A DNA stretch of 5,291 nucleotides from Candidatus Zixiibacteriota bacterium (GCA_022866585.1 JALHUP010000338.1:1-5291), one strand, 5' to 3'; counted from the first letter of the stretch, positions 1-5,033 are shown. Numbers and translations: made by a program. The notes: a model not told the origin generated them from the sequence alone.

Positions 1-176
1 CAAAGTCTTTAGAACTTATTCAGTTTTCAAAGAACCGACCCAAACGAACTTTTATAGAGAAATCGTTAACATTCGTTGGGTATGATACATAGTAGATCAA
101 AAAAATAACCTTTTAAACGACTTTTTCAACAGTCCCTTTAGCCTGCGAAATCGGAGTGTTGAATACCAATGGGTTA

Positions 177-199
177 CGCAATCTGAAGATTGCGGCTAC
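177..199. repeat. Hairpin repeat ending in GGCTAC
   Basis: CGCAATCT (177-184) and AGATTGCG (187-194) are perfect inverted arms around a two-base loop, and the right arm runs into GGCTAC (194-199). The order GAAG, then arm, then GGCTAC recurs in the larger palindromic element near 5149-5162, so both may belong to one dispersed repeat class. With a two-base loop the RNA hairpin would open by one pair. No T-tract follows, so it is not an obvious terminator. Confidence 0.5.
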
Positions 200-275
200 A
201 ACTTCAAAACATAATTATGACACAGCCTCTGAGGAAAGGAGGGTAAGGGGTAAGAGCTTGGGTCTTATGTCTAAA

Positions 276-307
276 CTTCCCCTAAATCCGTCCCTTAAAA
301 GGGGAGG
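276..307. repeat. C-rich/G-rich inverted repeat downstream of birA
   Basis: CTTCCCCT (276-283) pairs with AGGGGAGG (300-307), with one G-T wobble and a 16-base loop. Inside it, CCCTT and AAGGG form a competing short hairpin. The sequence has the flavour of the CCCCTAAATCC...AAAAGGGG repeats scattered through many metagenome genomes (recollection, not a search). It starts about 20 bases beyond the birA stop codon and could slow or end the minus-strand transcript, but only three T residues follow in that direction, so terminator function is doubtful. Confidence 0.4.
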
Positions 308-327
308 GTTAGAGTGAGGTTACAGAA

Positions 328-1314
328 TTATAGCACCGTTACCTCGCCAGCCGTTACCATCTTTTCCCCCTTTTTGGTCCTTATCACCAAAGAGCCATTA
401 TCATCAATATCCTCTGCCATTCCTTCTATCTTTTCTTTGCCAAATTTTACTGTCACTTTTTCCCCTAAAAGGGAGGAGAAACTTTTAATCATTTCCCTTT
501 GAGGGGAAAGTCCATTCTTCTTAAAATCCAAATAAATTCTTTCAAATTTTTCTAAAAAGGAAGTCAAAAGAGATAATCTGGATATATTGTGGCCTACTTT
601 AATTTTTATCGAAGTGGCGGTTGAAGCTAAATCTTTGGGGAAATCTTTTTCGGAATGATTCACATTCACCCCTATTCCCACGATCACAAAATTTATTCTA
701 TCTAACTCCGCTGAGAGTTCCAGAAGTATCCCTCCCACTTTGTTTCCATCTATCAAGCAATCATTAGGCCATTTTATCTTAGCTTCGATTCCGGTCATCT
801 CTTTAATGGCTAGGGCTAATGCTAAACCAGCACAGATGGAGAGTCCCGGGGCTTTGAAAGGTGGTATGTCCGGACGCAAGATCAAACTCATCCATAACCC
901 AAGCTGGGGAGGGGAATACCAGCTTCTGCCCATTCTCCCTTTTCCTTTGGTCTGTTCCTCAGCCACGATGAGGGTCCCCTCCTCTGCTTTCGTCTCCGCC
1001 AATCTGAAACCAAGCATGTTAGTGGATCCAACCTTCCGATAAGAATAGATTTTTTTTCCAAAGATTTTGGTCTTCAAATTTTTCTTTATTTCCGCGGGGA
1101 GAATAAGATTCGGACTTTCCACTAATCTATAGCCTTTTCCTCTTTCGCTTTGGATTTGGAACTCCCATCTTCTTAATTCTCGTACCGCCTGGTAGACCGT
1201 ATAGGGATGAACCCCCAATTTCAAAGAAATATCTTTGGTGTTCAAAAATGTGTCACCGTGTTTCTGGAGTAATCCCACCAGTTCTTCTTCCACCGTCTGA
1301 AGAGTTCTGTTCAT
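328..1314 (-). CDS. birA: Bifunctional biotin--[acetyl-CoA-carboxylase] ligase / biotin operon repressor (BirA)
   Basis: BirA makes biotinyl-5'-AMP from biotin and ATP and transfers biotin to a lysine on carboxyl-carrier proteins in the cytoplasm. The 328 residues match the usual bifunctional length. Residues about 1-63 form a winged helix-turn-helix (LNTKDISLKLGVHPYTVYQA onward), the DNA-binding part that single-function ligases lack. The catalytic domain (about 85-265) shows GSTN (96-99), the adenylate-binding loop KGKGRMGR (123-130), KWPND (181-185), KVGGILLE (192-199) and VGIGVNVN (212-219). Residues about 280-328 fit the small C-terminal SH3-like domain. The ATG at 1314 is used because the HTH follows at once; no clear Shine-Dalgarno is seen, which fits translation from a shared mRNA. 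nadC ends 34 bases upstream, so the pair is probably co-transcribed. With the HTH present it is likely also a biotin-responsive repressor, but its targets are not evident here. Confidence 0.96.
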   Translation of the reverse strand: MNRTLQTVEEELVGLLQKHGDTFLNTKDISLKLGVHPYTVYQAVRELRRWEFQIQSERGKGYRLVESPNLILPAEIKKNLKTKIFGKKIYSYRKVGSTNMLGFRLAETKAEEGTLIVAEEQTKGKGRMGRSWYSPPQLGLWMSLILRPDIPPFKAPGLSICAGLALALAIKEMTGIEAKIKWPNDCLIDGNKVGGILLELSAELDRINFVIVGIGVNVNHSEKDFPKDLASTATSIKIKVGHNISRLSLLTSFLEKFERIYLDFKKNGLSPQREMIKSFSSLLGEKVTVKFGKEKIEGMAEDIDDNGSLVIRTKKGEKMVTAGEVTVL

Positions 1315-1321
1315 AAAAATT

Positions 1322-1361
1322 AGTTCAAAAGTTAAAAAGTTAAAAGGTTCAAAGGTTTAAT
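1322..1361. repeat. 8-base tandem repeat between nadC and birA
   Basis: Five consecutive 8-mers can be read: AGTTCAAA, AGTTAAAA, AGTTAAAA, GGTTCAAA and a degenerate GGTTTAAT. They fill the nadC-birA gap and extend into nadC: the nadC TGA stop (complement of 1349-1351) lies inside the fourth unit, and the last few nadC codons come from units four and five. The unit is not a multiple of three, so copy-number change would shift the nadC end or the gene spacing. It looks like slippage-generated intergenic DNA. Confidence 0.7.
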
Positions 1362-2203
1362 TCTACTAAAAGAAGACTAAAATCTAAAGCGGGAGCTGAA
1401 TGGGTCAAAGCTCCCACGGATATAAAGTCGACCCCGGTTAAAGCCACTTCTCTTACATTATTCAGATCTATCCTGCCGGATGTCTCTATTTTAATCTTTC
1501 TTGGGGAACTGCGAATCACCTTCACCGTTTTTTTCGTTTCCTCAATGGACATGTTATCCAACATTATCCAATCCGCCCCCGAGTTCACCGCGTCAGCTAC
1601 TTCATCCAAATTCTTGGTTTCCACCTCGATTCTCTCGTTCGGATATTTTACTCTTGCCTTCTGGATCGCTTTGGAAATGTTACCCACTGCCTTGATATGG
1701 TTATCTTTTATCAAGATCATGTCAAAAAGTCCCATTCTATGATTTTCCCCTCCTCCCATTTTAACTGCATATTTCTCCAACATTCTAAGTCCCGGAGTGG
1801 TCTTTCTGGTGTCCAAGATTTTGGCTTCAGTATCTTTTATTTTTTCCACGTATCTTGAAGTCAGGGTGGCAATTCCAGAAAGCCTCTGTAAGAAATTCAA
1901 AGCGGTTCTTTCTCCGGAAAGTATGCTTCTTACACTACCTTTCAGAGTTGCCACCTCTTCTCCCCTCATAACCCGGTTTCCGTCTTTAAAAGACGATTCG
2001 AAAACAAGATTTGGGTCTAACTGGTGAAATACCATCTTCGCAATTTCAAGTCCCGCTATCACTCCTTCCTCTTTAGCTACGATTATTCCTTGGGCTTTTA
2101 GGTCTTGCTCAATAAGGGCTTCAGAGGTCAAATCCCCTTTGCCAATATCCTCTGATAAGGACCACTCTATTAAACGTCTGATCTTATCGTCTATTTTAAG
2201 CAT
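1349..2203 (-). CDS. nadC: Nicotinate-nucleotide pyrophosphorylase, carboxylating (quinolinate phosphoribosyltransferase)
   Basis: NadC converts quinolinate and PRPP to nicotinate mononucleotide, CO2 and pyrophosphate, the step where the de novo NAD pathway joins the salvage route. The 284 residues are the normal family length. Visible family motifs are EDIGKGDLTS (18-27), SGERTALNFLQRLSGIAT (96-113), DTRKTTPGLR (131-140), GGGENHRMGLFDMILIKDNH (150-169), VETKN (194-198), LDN (215-217) and SVGALTHS (262-269). These supply the expected substrate-binding Arg99, Arg133, Lys134, His155, Arg156, Lys166, Glu195 and Asp216. The usual EASGGI reads ETSGRI (240-245), a mild variation. The frame stays open upstream to 2482, but the ATG at 2203 is chosen because GGAGG sits six bases before it and the family N-terminus follows directly; the upstream extension has no family character and would overlap the divergent kinase. 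It is probably the first gene of a nadC-birA transcript. Confidence 0.96.
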   Translation of the reverse strand: MLKIDDKIRRLIEWSLSEDIGKGDLTSEALIEQDLKAQGIIVAKEEGVIAGLEIAKMVFHQLDPNLVFESSFKDGNRVMRGEEVATLKGSVRSILSGERTALNFLQRLSGIATLTSRYVEKIKDTEAKILDTRKTTPGLRMLEKYAVKMGGGENHRMGLFDMILIKDNHIKAVGNISKAIQKARVKYPNERIEVETKNLDEVADAVNSGADWIMLDNMSIEETKKTVKVIRSSPRKIKIETSGRIDLNNVREVALTGVDFISVGALTHSAPALDFSLLLVELNL

Positions 2204-2209
2204 GCCAAT

Positions 2210-2214
2210 CCTCC
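2210..2214 (-). promoter_or_regulatory. Shine-Dalgarno fixing the nadC start
   Basis: On the minus strand GGAGG lies six bases before the ATG at 2203. It is the main reason to reject the longer open frame that continues to 2482. Confidence 0.85.
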
Positions 2215-2230
2215 GGATCCGGACTTCGGA

Positions 2231-2259
2231 CAAATTAACGAAAAATATATGGTTGTCAA
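2231..2259 (-). promoter_or_regulatory. Possible nadC-birA promoter
   Basis: On the minus strand a perfect TTGACA (complement of 2254-2259) could be the -35 box. At a spacing of 16-17 bases there is only a poor -10 match (TAATTT or AATTTG, within 2231-2237). The position, about 30-55 bases before the nadC start, is sensible. The -35 box is one arm of the inverted repeat at 2253-2278. Confidence 0.35.
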
Positions 2260-2278
2260 CACAAAAAAATGTTGACAT
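2253..2278. promoter_or_regulatory. Inverted repeat covering two divergent -35 boxes (operator candidate)
   Basis: TTGTCAACA (2253-2261) and TGTTGACAT (2270-2278) are inverted copies matching at eight positions, separated by eight A-rich bases. Each arm contains a TTGACA hexamer pointing outward, one for the kinase promoter and one for the presumed nadC promoter. A dimeric regulator bound here would cover both -35 boxes. It could equally be the incidental result of two consensus -35 boxes facing apart. Confidence 0.4.
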
Positions 2279-2300
2279 TGACATCATAATTCGGTATAAA
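2272..2300 (+). promoter_or_regulatory. Strong sigma-70-type promoter for the sensor kinase
   Basis: TTGACA (2272-2277) is followed after exactly 17 bases by TATAAA (2295-2300). This predicts a start near 2307 and an untranslated leader of about 100 bases before the kinase ATG at 2406. The TTGACA is repeated directly in tandem (2278-2283). Confidence 0.75.
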
Positions 2301-2306
2301 AAAATG

Positions 2307-2405
2307 TAAACCACTTGTGCCAGGAAGGTTCTTTCATGGTAAATCCGGAATGGATTTGTCACGCAGACGAACCCGGGATTAACCATTTTTAGGGGGTGAT
2401 AAGGT
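2307..2405 (+). promoter_or_regulatory. Structured 5' leader of the kinase mRNA
   Basis: The leader can form a small hairpin, AAATCC (2341-2346) with GGATTT (2352-2357). Alternatively GGTAAATCCGG (2339-2349 region) pairs with CCGGGATTAACC (2375-2386 region), leaving one bulge and a mismatch. The two structures are mutually exclusive. No known riboswitch class is recognised. The leader ends in a strong Shine-Dalgarno, GGGGGTGA (2392-2399), six bases before the ATG. Confidence 0.3.
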
Positions 2406-4040
2406 ATGGCAAGCCGAAATGATTTTTTCAGGTGTCCCCAAGCCCAGCAGAGTGATTTAAATTGCTGGATGAATCTGGTCACGCAAGCTAAAGTTTTACC
2501 TACGGTCTTGCCCCTTCCGAATTTATCTTCAGATTGTTTTGCCTGTGCCTACTTTAATCAAAATATGTCGAGGAGCAAAGGCAGAAGGGAAGCCGACCAA
2601 CTCGCCTATTCTTCTTTAAGTCTTTTCTTGGAACAACTTGGTTTCTACGAGACCCAGCTGGATTACACCACCTCTAATCTAAGCAAAAGAATCGAGGAAC
2701 TTTCCATTTTAAAGAAGGTTTCAGATGCCTTGCTTGAATCAAAAGATTTAGACAAATCTTTTAGACTGATCTTGACCGGTGCCACTGCGGGCCAAGCTTT
2801 TGGCTTCAATCGAGCGTTTATATTCCTTGTCAATGAGAAGAAAAAAGTCTTAGAGGGGAAGATAGGGGTGGGACCAAAAGACCCCCAAGAAGCCGAAAGA
2901 ATATGGTCGGAATTAAGACAAAAGAAAGTCACCTTTGATCAGATGACAAAAGACATCTTGAATGGCCAAACTCCTCCGGATACTAACCTGTCCGCTCTAA
3001 TTCAAGGCATCAATTTGCCCTTAGATGCAAATCTTAGTCTAATCTCGAAATCTCTTTTGCAGAGGAAAGCATTCAATGTTTCTTCCTCTGAGTTTACTCA
3101 AATCAAAGAGGAGAGATTATTCAGCATCTTAAGCCCCAAAGGTTTTGCCGTCGTTCCCATCGTCACGGAAAGAAAAAACTTGGGCGTGTTGGTAGCAGAT
3201 AATCTGATTACCGGAGAACCGATTTTAGATGAAGATGTCACGGCACTCGAAACCTTTGCCAACGAGGTCGGCCTCCAAATTGAAAACTTACTCCTCCAGA
3301 AGGAACTTTTCTTGAAACTCCAAGAATTGGAACATGTCCATAATCTGCTTAGGGAGAATCAGAATTATCTTTTGAAACACGAACATTTGGCAGACATGGG
3401 CAAACTTGCAACCACCGTGGCCCATGAGATCAAAACCCCCTTGATAGTCATCGGAGGATATGCTCGGCGTGCCCTAAGCAATCTGAAAAATGAAAAATTC
3501 GATCCCCGCGACTTAGAGATTATCCTTTCCGAGGTGGAGAGATTAGAAAGGCTTGCTTCTCAAATCTTGGACTATCCTAAAGAGACTAAACTCTTCTTGA
3601 CTAAACAGGACCTGAATGGAATCATCCAAGAGGCATTGGAAGTGCTTGAAGAAAGGCTGAAATTTAGCAATATCCAACTCAAAACAAAATCTTCTAAAGA
3701 TATCCAGGAGGTTCCACTTGACTCTCAAAGAATAAAGCAGGTTCTTTTCAATTTGATTGGCAATGCCATCGAGGCTATGCCCCAAGGCGGAATCTTAACC
3801 ATCACTACTCAGAAGAAAAAGAATTCCGTGAAGTTGGAAGTAGAGGATACGGGGAAAGGGATACCAGATGAAGAGGTTAAGAATCTTTTCATTCCCTTTT
3901 ATACCACCAAGCCCAAAGGTTCAGGCTTAGGGCTTGCGGTGTCAAAAAAGATTATCGCCGACCATAAAGGAACTATAGGGGTGCAAAGTCAGGTAAATGT
4001 GGGAACGAAGTTCACCATAATTTTACCTTTAAATAGTTGA
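2406..4040 (+). CDS. Cytoplasmic sensor histidine kinase: four-cysteine N-terminus, GAF domain, HisKA, HATPase
   Basis: This 544-residue kinase has no transmembrane segment, so it should sense an intracellular cue. Residues 1-50 hold Cys10, Cys20, Cys44 and Cys47 in the pattern CPx8CW...CxxC, a possible metal, Fe-S or redox site. A linker (about 60-100) leads to a GAF-type domain (about 100-297) with an insertion near 185-240, then a coiled coil (about 298-325). The dimerisation/phosphoacceptor domain carries the H-box VAHEIKTPL with His340. The ATP-binding domain shows the N-box NLIGNAIEAM (449-458), G1 box DTGKGIP (481-487), F-box FIPF (495-498) and G2 box GSGLGL (505-510), all intact. ATG 2406 is supported by GGGGGTGA six bases upstream and the promoter at 2272-2300. 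The response regulator 100 bases downstream is the likely partner. Kinase activity is secure; the signal is unknown. Confidence 0.93.
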   Translation: MASRNDFFRCPQAQQSDLNCWMNLVTQAKVLPTVLPLPNLSSDCFACAYFNQNMSRSKGRREADQLAYSSLSLFLEQLGFYETQLDYTTSNLSKRIEELSILKKVSDALLESKDLDKSFRLILTGATAGQAFGFNRAFIFLVNEKKKVLEGKIGVGPKDPQEAERIWSELRQKKVTFDQMTKDILNGQTPPDTNLSALIQGINLPLDANLSLISKSLLQRKAFNVSSSEFTQIKEERLFSILSPKGFAVVPIVTERKNLGVLVADNLITGEPILDEDVTALETFANEVGLQIENLLLQKELFLKLQELEHVHNLLRENQNYLLKHEHLADMGKLATTVAHEIKTPLIVIGGYARRALSNLKNEKFDPRDLEIILSEVERLERLASQILDYPKETKLFLTKQDLNGIIQEALEVLEERLKFSNIQLKTKSSKDIQEVPLDSQRIKQVLFNLIGNAIEAMPQGGILTITTQKKKNSVKLEVEDTGKGIPDEEVKNLFIPFYTTKPKGSGLGLAVSKKIIADHKGTIGVQSQVNVGTKFTIILPLNS

Positions 4041-4044
4041 CAAG

Positions 4045-4075
4045 GAAGCCAGCACCTAACTTAAGTACTGGCTTT
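4045..4075 (+). terminator. Hairpin after the kinase gene (weak or attenuating terminator)
   Basis: AAGCCAGCAC (4046-4055) pairs with GTACTGGCTT (4065-4074) with a single C-A mismatch and a nine-base loop, only six bases beyond the kinase stop codon. No proper T-tract follows (TGTCCG), so termination may be partial, letting some transcripts read on into the response regulator. It overlaps the -35 box of the next promoter. Confidence 0.45.
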
Positions 4076-4102
4076 GTCCGAAAAACGCACAACTTCTATA
4101 AT
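4074..4102 (+). promoter_or_regulatory. Promoter of the response regulator gene
   Basis: TTGTCC (4074-4079, four of six -35 matches) is followed after 17 bases by a perfect TATAAT (4097-4102). The predicted start, near 4109, lies about 33 bases before the first ATG. GCACAA (4087-4092) sits just before the -10 box, and the same word occupies the same place in the peptide promoter region. Confidence 0.6.
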
Positions 4103-4141
4103 TCTATGATTTAAAAAAGTCTGCGGATAATTCTCCGATGG

Positions 4142-4537
4142 ATGATCCTTATGGTTCCCCAAGCTCACTATAATAGGTATCGGATATTAGTGGTGGAGGA
4201 CGAGCTCCATCTTTTGGAGCTTTATCAAAAAGAGCTGGAAGATGAAGGGTTTAAAGTGATAACCGCTACCGATGGGGAGCAGGCGATTAATTTGAATAAA
4301 AAGGCTCTTCCGGATCTGGTGGTTTTGGACATAAAGATCAACCCCGCCTATGGCGGGGGGCTTGAGGTTTTGAAGGAAATTAAAACCTTCGACAACAAAA
4401 TCCCAGTTATACTTAATTCAGCCTACACCACTTTTAGGGCAGATTTCTCCACCTGGTTGGCAGACGCATATGTGATAAAATCATCGGACCTTTCAGAACT
4501 CAAGCGAAGAATCAAAGAACTTTTGCATTTAGACTGA
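4142..4537 (+). CDS. Single-domain (CheY/Spo0F-like) response regulator
   Basis: The 131 residues are one receiver domain with no output domain. Key residues are all present: acidic pair Glu19-Asp20 (ILVVEDE), phosphoacceptor Asp63 (DLVVLDIK), Ser93 (VILNSAY) and Lys113 (YVIKSSD). The loop after the phosphoacceptor, KINPAYGGGLEVL, is about two residues longer and richer in glycine than the common KMPGMDGLEVL type. The C-terminal ADAYVIKSSDLSELKRRIKE is typical of small stand-alone receivers in environmental bacteria (recollection). It probably takes phosphate from the upstream kinase and acts by protein contact or in a relay. No good Shine-Dalgarno is seen; ATG 4142 and ATG 4151 (three codons later) are both possible. 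A stop at 4112-4114 limits the frame upstream. Because it has no DNA-binding domain, any effect on transcription must be indirect. Confidence 0.93.
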   Translation: MILMVPQAHYNRYRILVVEDELHLLELYQKELEDEGFKVITATDGEQAINLNKKALPDLVVLDIKINPAYGGGLEVLKEIKTFDNKIPVILNSAYTTFRADFSTWLADAYVIKSSDLSELKRRIKELLHLD

Positions 4538-4544
4538 GCCGGGG

Positions 4545-4579
4545 ATTTAAAATTTAAATTAGATAATAAGGTATATACC
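4545..4579. repeat. AT-rich palindromes after the response regulator
   Basis: ATTTAAAATTTAAAT (4545-4559) is a perfect 7-1-7 palindrome and GGTATATACC (4570-4579) a perfect 10-base palindrome. Both lie in the 171-base gap between the response regulator and the peptide ORF. They could be protein-binding sites or chance in AT-rich DNA. Neither makes a convincing terminator. Confidence 0.3.
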
Positions 4580-4632
4580 CTCTATGGATTAAGTTCCCTT
4601 CTTGGGCTGTGGTGAGGCAAAATTTTTTTCAC

Positions 4633-4671
4633 TTGTCCTGTGTAAAATTTGCACAATGTCATAATTACACA
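4633..4671 (+). promoter_or_regulatory. Promoter/operator region of the small-peptide unit
   Basis: CATAAT (4660-4665) is a good -10 candidate placed 44 bases before the peptide ATG. The best -35 word, TTGTCC (4633-4638), is 21 bases away, too far for ordinary spacing, so an activator may be needed. The near-palindrome TGTGTAAA-A-TTTGCACA (4639-4655) lies between them, and TTACACA (4665-4671) repeats its left half-site inverted. GCACAA (4651-4656) precedes the -10 box as in the response-regulator promoter. A long T run (4623-4629) sits just upstream. Confidence 0.4.
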
Positions 4672-4693
4672 TGAACTTTTCTTTTCTAAACTG

Positions 4694-4704
4694 AAGGAGG
4701 TGAT
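4694..4704 (+). promoter_or_regulatory. Perfect Shine-Dalgarno of the small peptide
   Basis: AAGGAGGTGAT is complementary to the whole 3' end of 16S rRNA, and its GGAGG ends eight bases before the ATG at 4709. It is the strongest ribosome binding site in the window and the main evidence that the short ORF is translated. Confidence 0.9.
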
Positions 4705-4708
4705 TTAG

Positions 4709-4795
4709 ATGGAACTGAAGGAATTGGTGTTAGAGGTTGAGGAGTTGGAGGAAAAGATCGCCCCTAGTTCGGGTTCTGCGGGTGGTCATCCGTAA
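4709..4795 (+). CDS. Small peptide, 28 residues, leader-plus-tail design (candidate RiPP or signalling precursor)
   Basis: No family is recognised with certainty. The first 19 residues are an acidic amphipathic helix-like segment containing LEVEELEEKIAP; the last nine, SSGSAGGHP, are small and polar with no Cys. The switch at IAP resembles leader/core boundaries of ribosomally made, modified peptides, and the LEExIAP wording also recalls N-terminal motifs of some Planctomycetes-type proteins (both from memory). The ORF has a perfect Shine-Dalgarno, its own promoter region and a strong terminator 200 bases downstream, and a second, degenerate copy follows at 4861-4984. Together these argue for a real gene. 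There is no hydrophobic signal peptide. No modifying enzyme, protease or transporter is in the window. The preceding two-component system could control it or respond to it. Alternatives are a regulatory leader peptide or a small antitoxin-like protein. Confidence 0.6.
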   Translation: MELKELVLEVEELEEKIAPSSGSAGGHP

Positions 4796-4860
4796 TCTGT
4801 CGAGTTAGTATCTTCTTAATCAATGATTCATTTATCCCGTTTAAAGGGGTAAGTATCCTA

Positions 4861-4984
4861 TGATTTTGAGGAGAAAAACAGAAGGAACTGACCAAACGAC
4901 TTAGAGGTTGAGTAACTGGAGACGATCGCTCCAGGCTGTGCTTTTATTGGGTGGTTATCCACGATTTCTGCCCATCATTATTGA
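4861..4984 (+). pseudogene. Degenerate second copy of the small-peptide gene
   Basis: The DNA repeats the first peptide gene in order. TGATTT recurs ahead of the start, although the ATG is not kept. It then repeats GAAGGAA, the exact 12-mer TTAGAGGTTGAG (4901-4912 versus 4730-4741), a CTGGAG...ATCGC(T/C)CC segment, and GGGTGGT-ATCC (4949-4960). In the matching frame a TAA (4913-4915) replaces the third Glu of LEVEE, and an upstream TGA shows a frameshift. After the stop the frame reads LETIAP and then GCAFIGWLSTISAHHY to TGA at 4982-4984. The GGGTGGT block is in a different frame from copy one, so at least one more indel has occurred. It is best read as a decayed paralogue; stacked sequencing errors are less likely. 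Confidence 0.6.
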
Positions 4985-4999
4985 TTGGCACCTCCTTTC

Positions 5000-5033
5000 G
5001 AAAGGCTGTCCAAATGGATAGCCTTTCCCTTTT
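5000..5033 (+). terminator. Rho-independent terminator closing the peptide unit
   Basis: GAAAGGCTGTCC (5000-5011) pairs over 12 positions, one a G-U wobble, with GGATAGCCTTTC (5016-5027) around the loop AAAT. CCTTTT follows. The stem is the strongest in the window and shows that the two peptide copies belong to one plus-strand transcription unit. The hairpin also sits where a convergent minus-strand gene would end, so it may serve both sides. Confidence 0.75.

Larger units (their letters stand above)
1..327. other. Gene-free left flank with repeat-like hairpins
   Basis: No convincing reading frame with a ribosome binding site was found on either strand. The stretch contains TTTTTCAACAGTCCC (122-136), a word I associate with dispersed intergenic repeats in metagenome-derived genomes. 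It also has a perfect 8-base hairpin at 177-194, a 10-base palindrome CATAATTATG (210-219), a purine-rich run (229-255) and a C-rich/G-rich hairpin at 276-307. A 16-codon ORF starting at 267 is just the repeat read through and is not called. The region lies downstream of birA and looks like accumulated non-coding repeat debris. Confidence 0.6.

Noticed and set aside
267..317. 16-codon ORF in the left flank
   Set aside because: It is translated repeat DNA (the CCCCTAAATCC...AAAAGGGG element), not a gene.
740..1042. Plus-strand 100-codon ORF
   Set aside because: It is antisense to the conserved BirA catalytic domain and has no ribosome binding site; a shadow frame.
1501..2027. Several plus-strand ORFs inside nadC
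   Set aside because: They are antisense to conserved NadC motifs, and their composition reflects the complementary strand.
2204..2482. N-terminal extension of nadC by 93 codons
   Set aside because: It lacks family similarity, overlaps the divergent promoter and the kinase start, and a good GGAGG precedes the internal ATG at 2203.
2663..3785. Minus-strand ORFs inside the kinase gene
   Set aside because: Antisense shadows of the GAF and catalytic domains without start signals.
4593..4629. Terminator before the T run at 4623-4629
   Set aside because: The possible stems (such as CCC-TTCTT-GGG) are only three or four pairs and not adjacent to the T run.
4639..4655. Sigma-54 promoter (TGTG...TTTGCA)
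   Set aside because: The -12 TTGCA is present but the required -24 GG element is missing.
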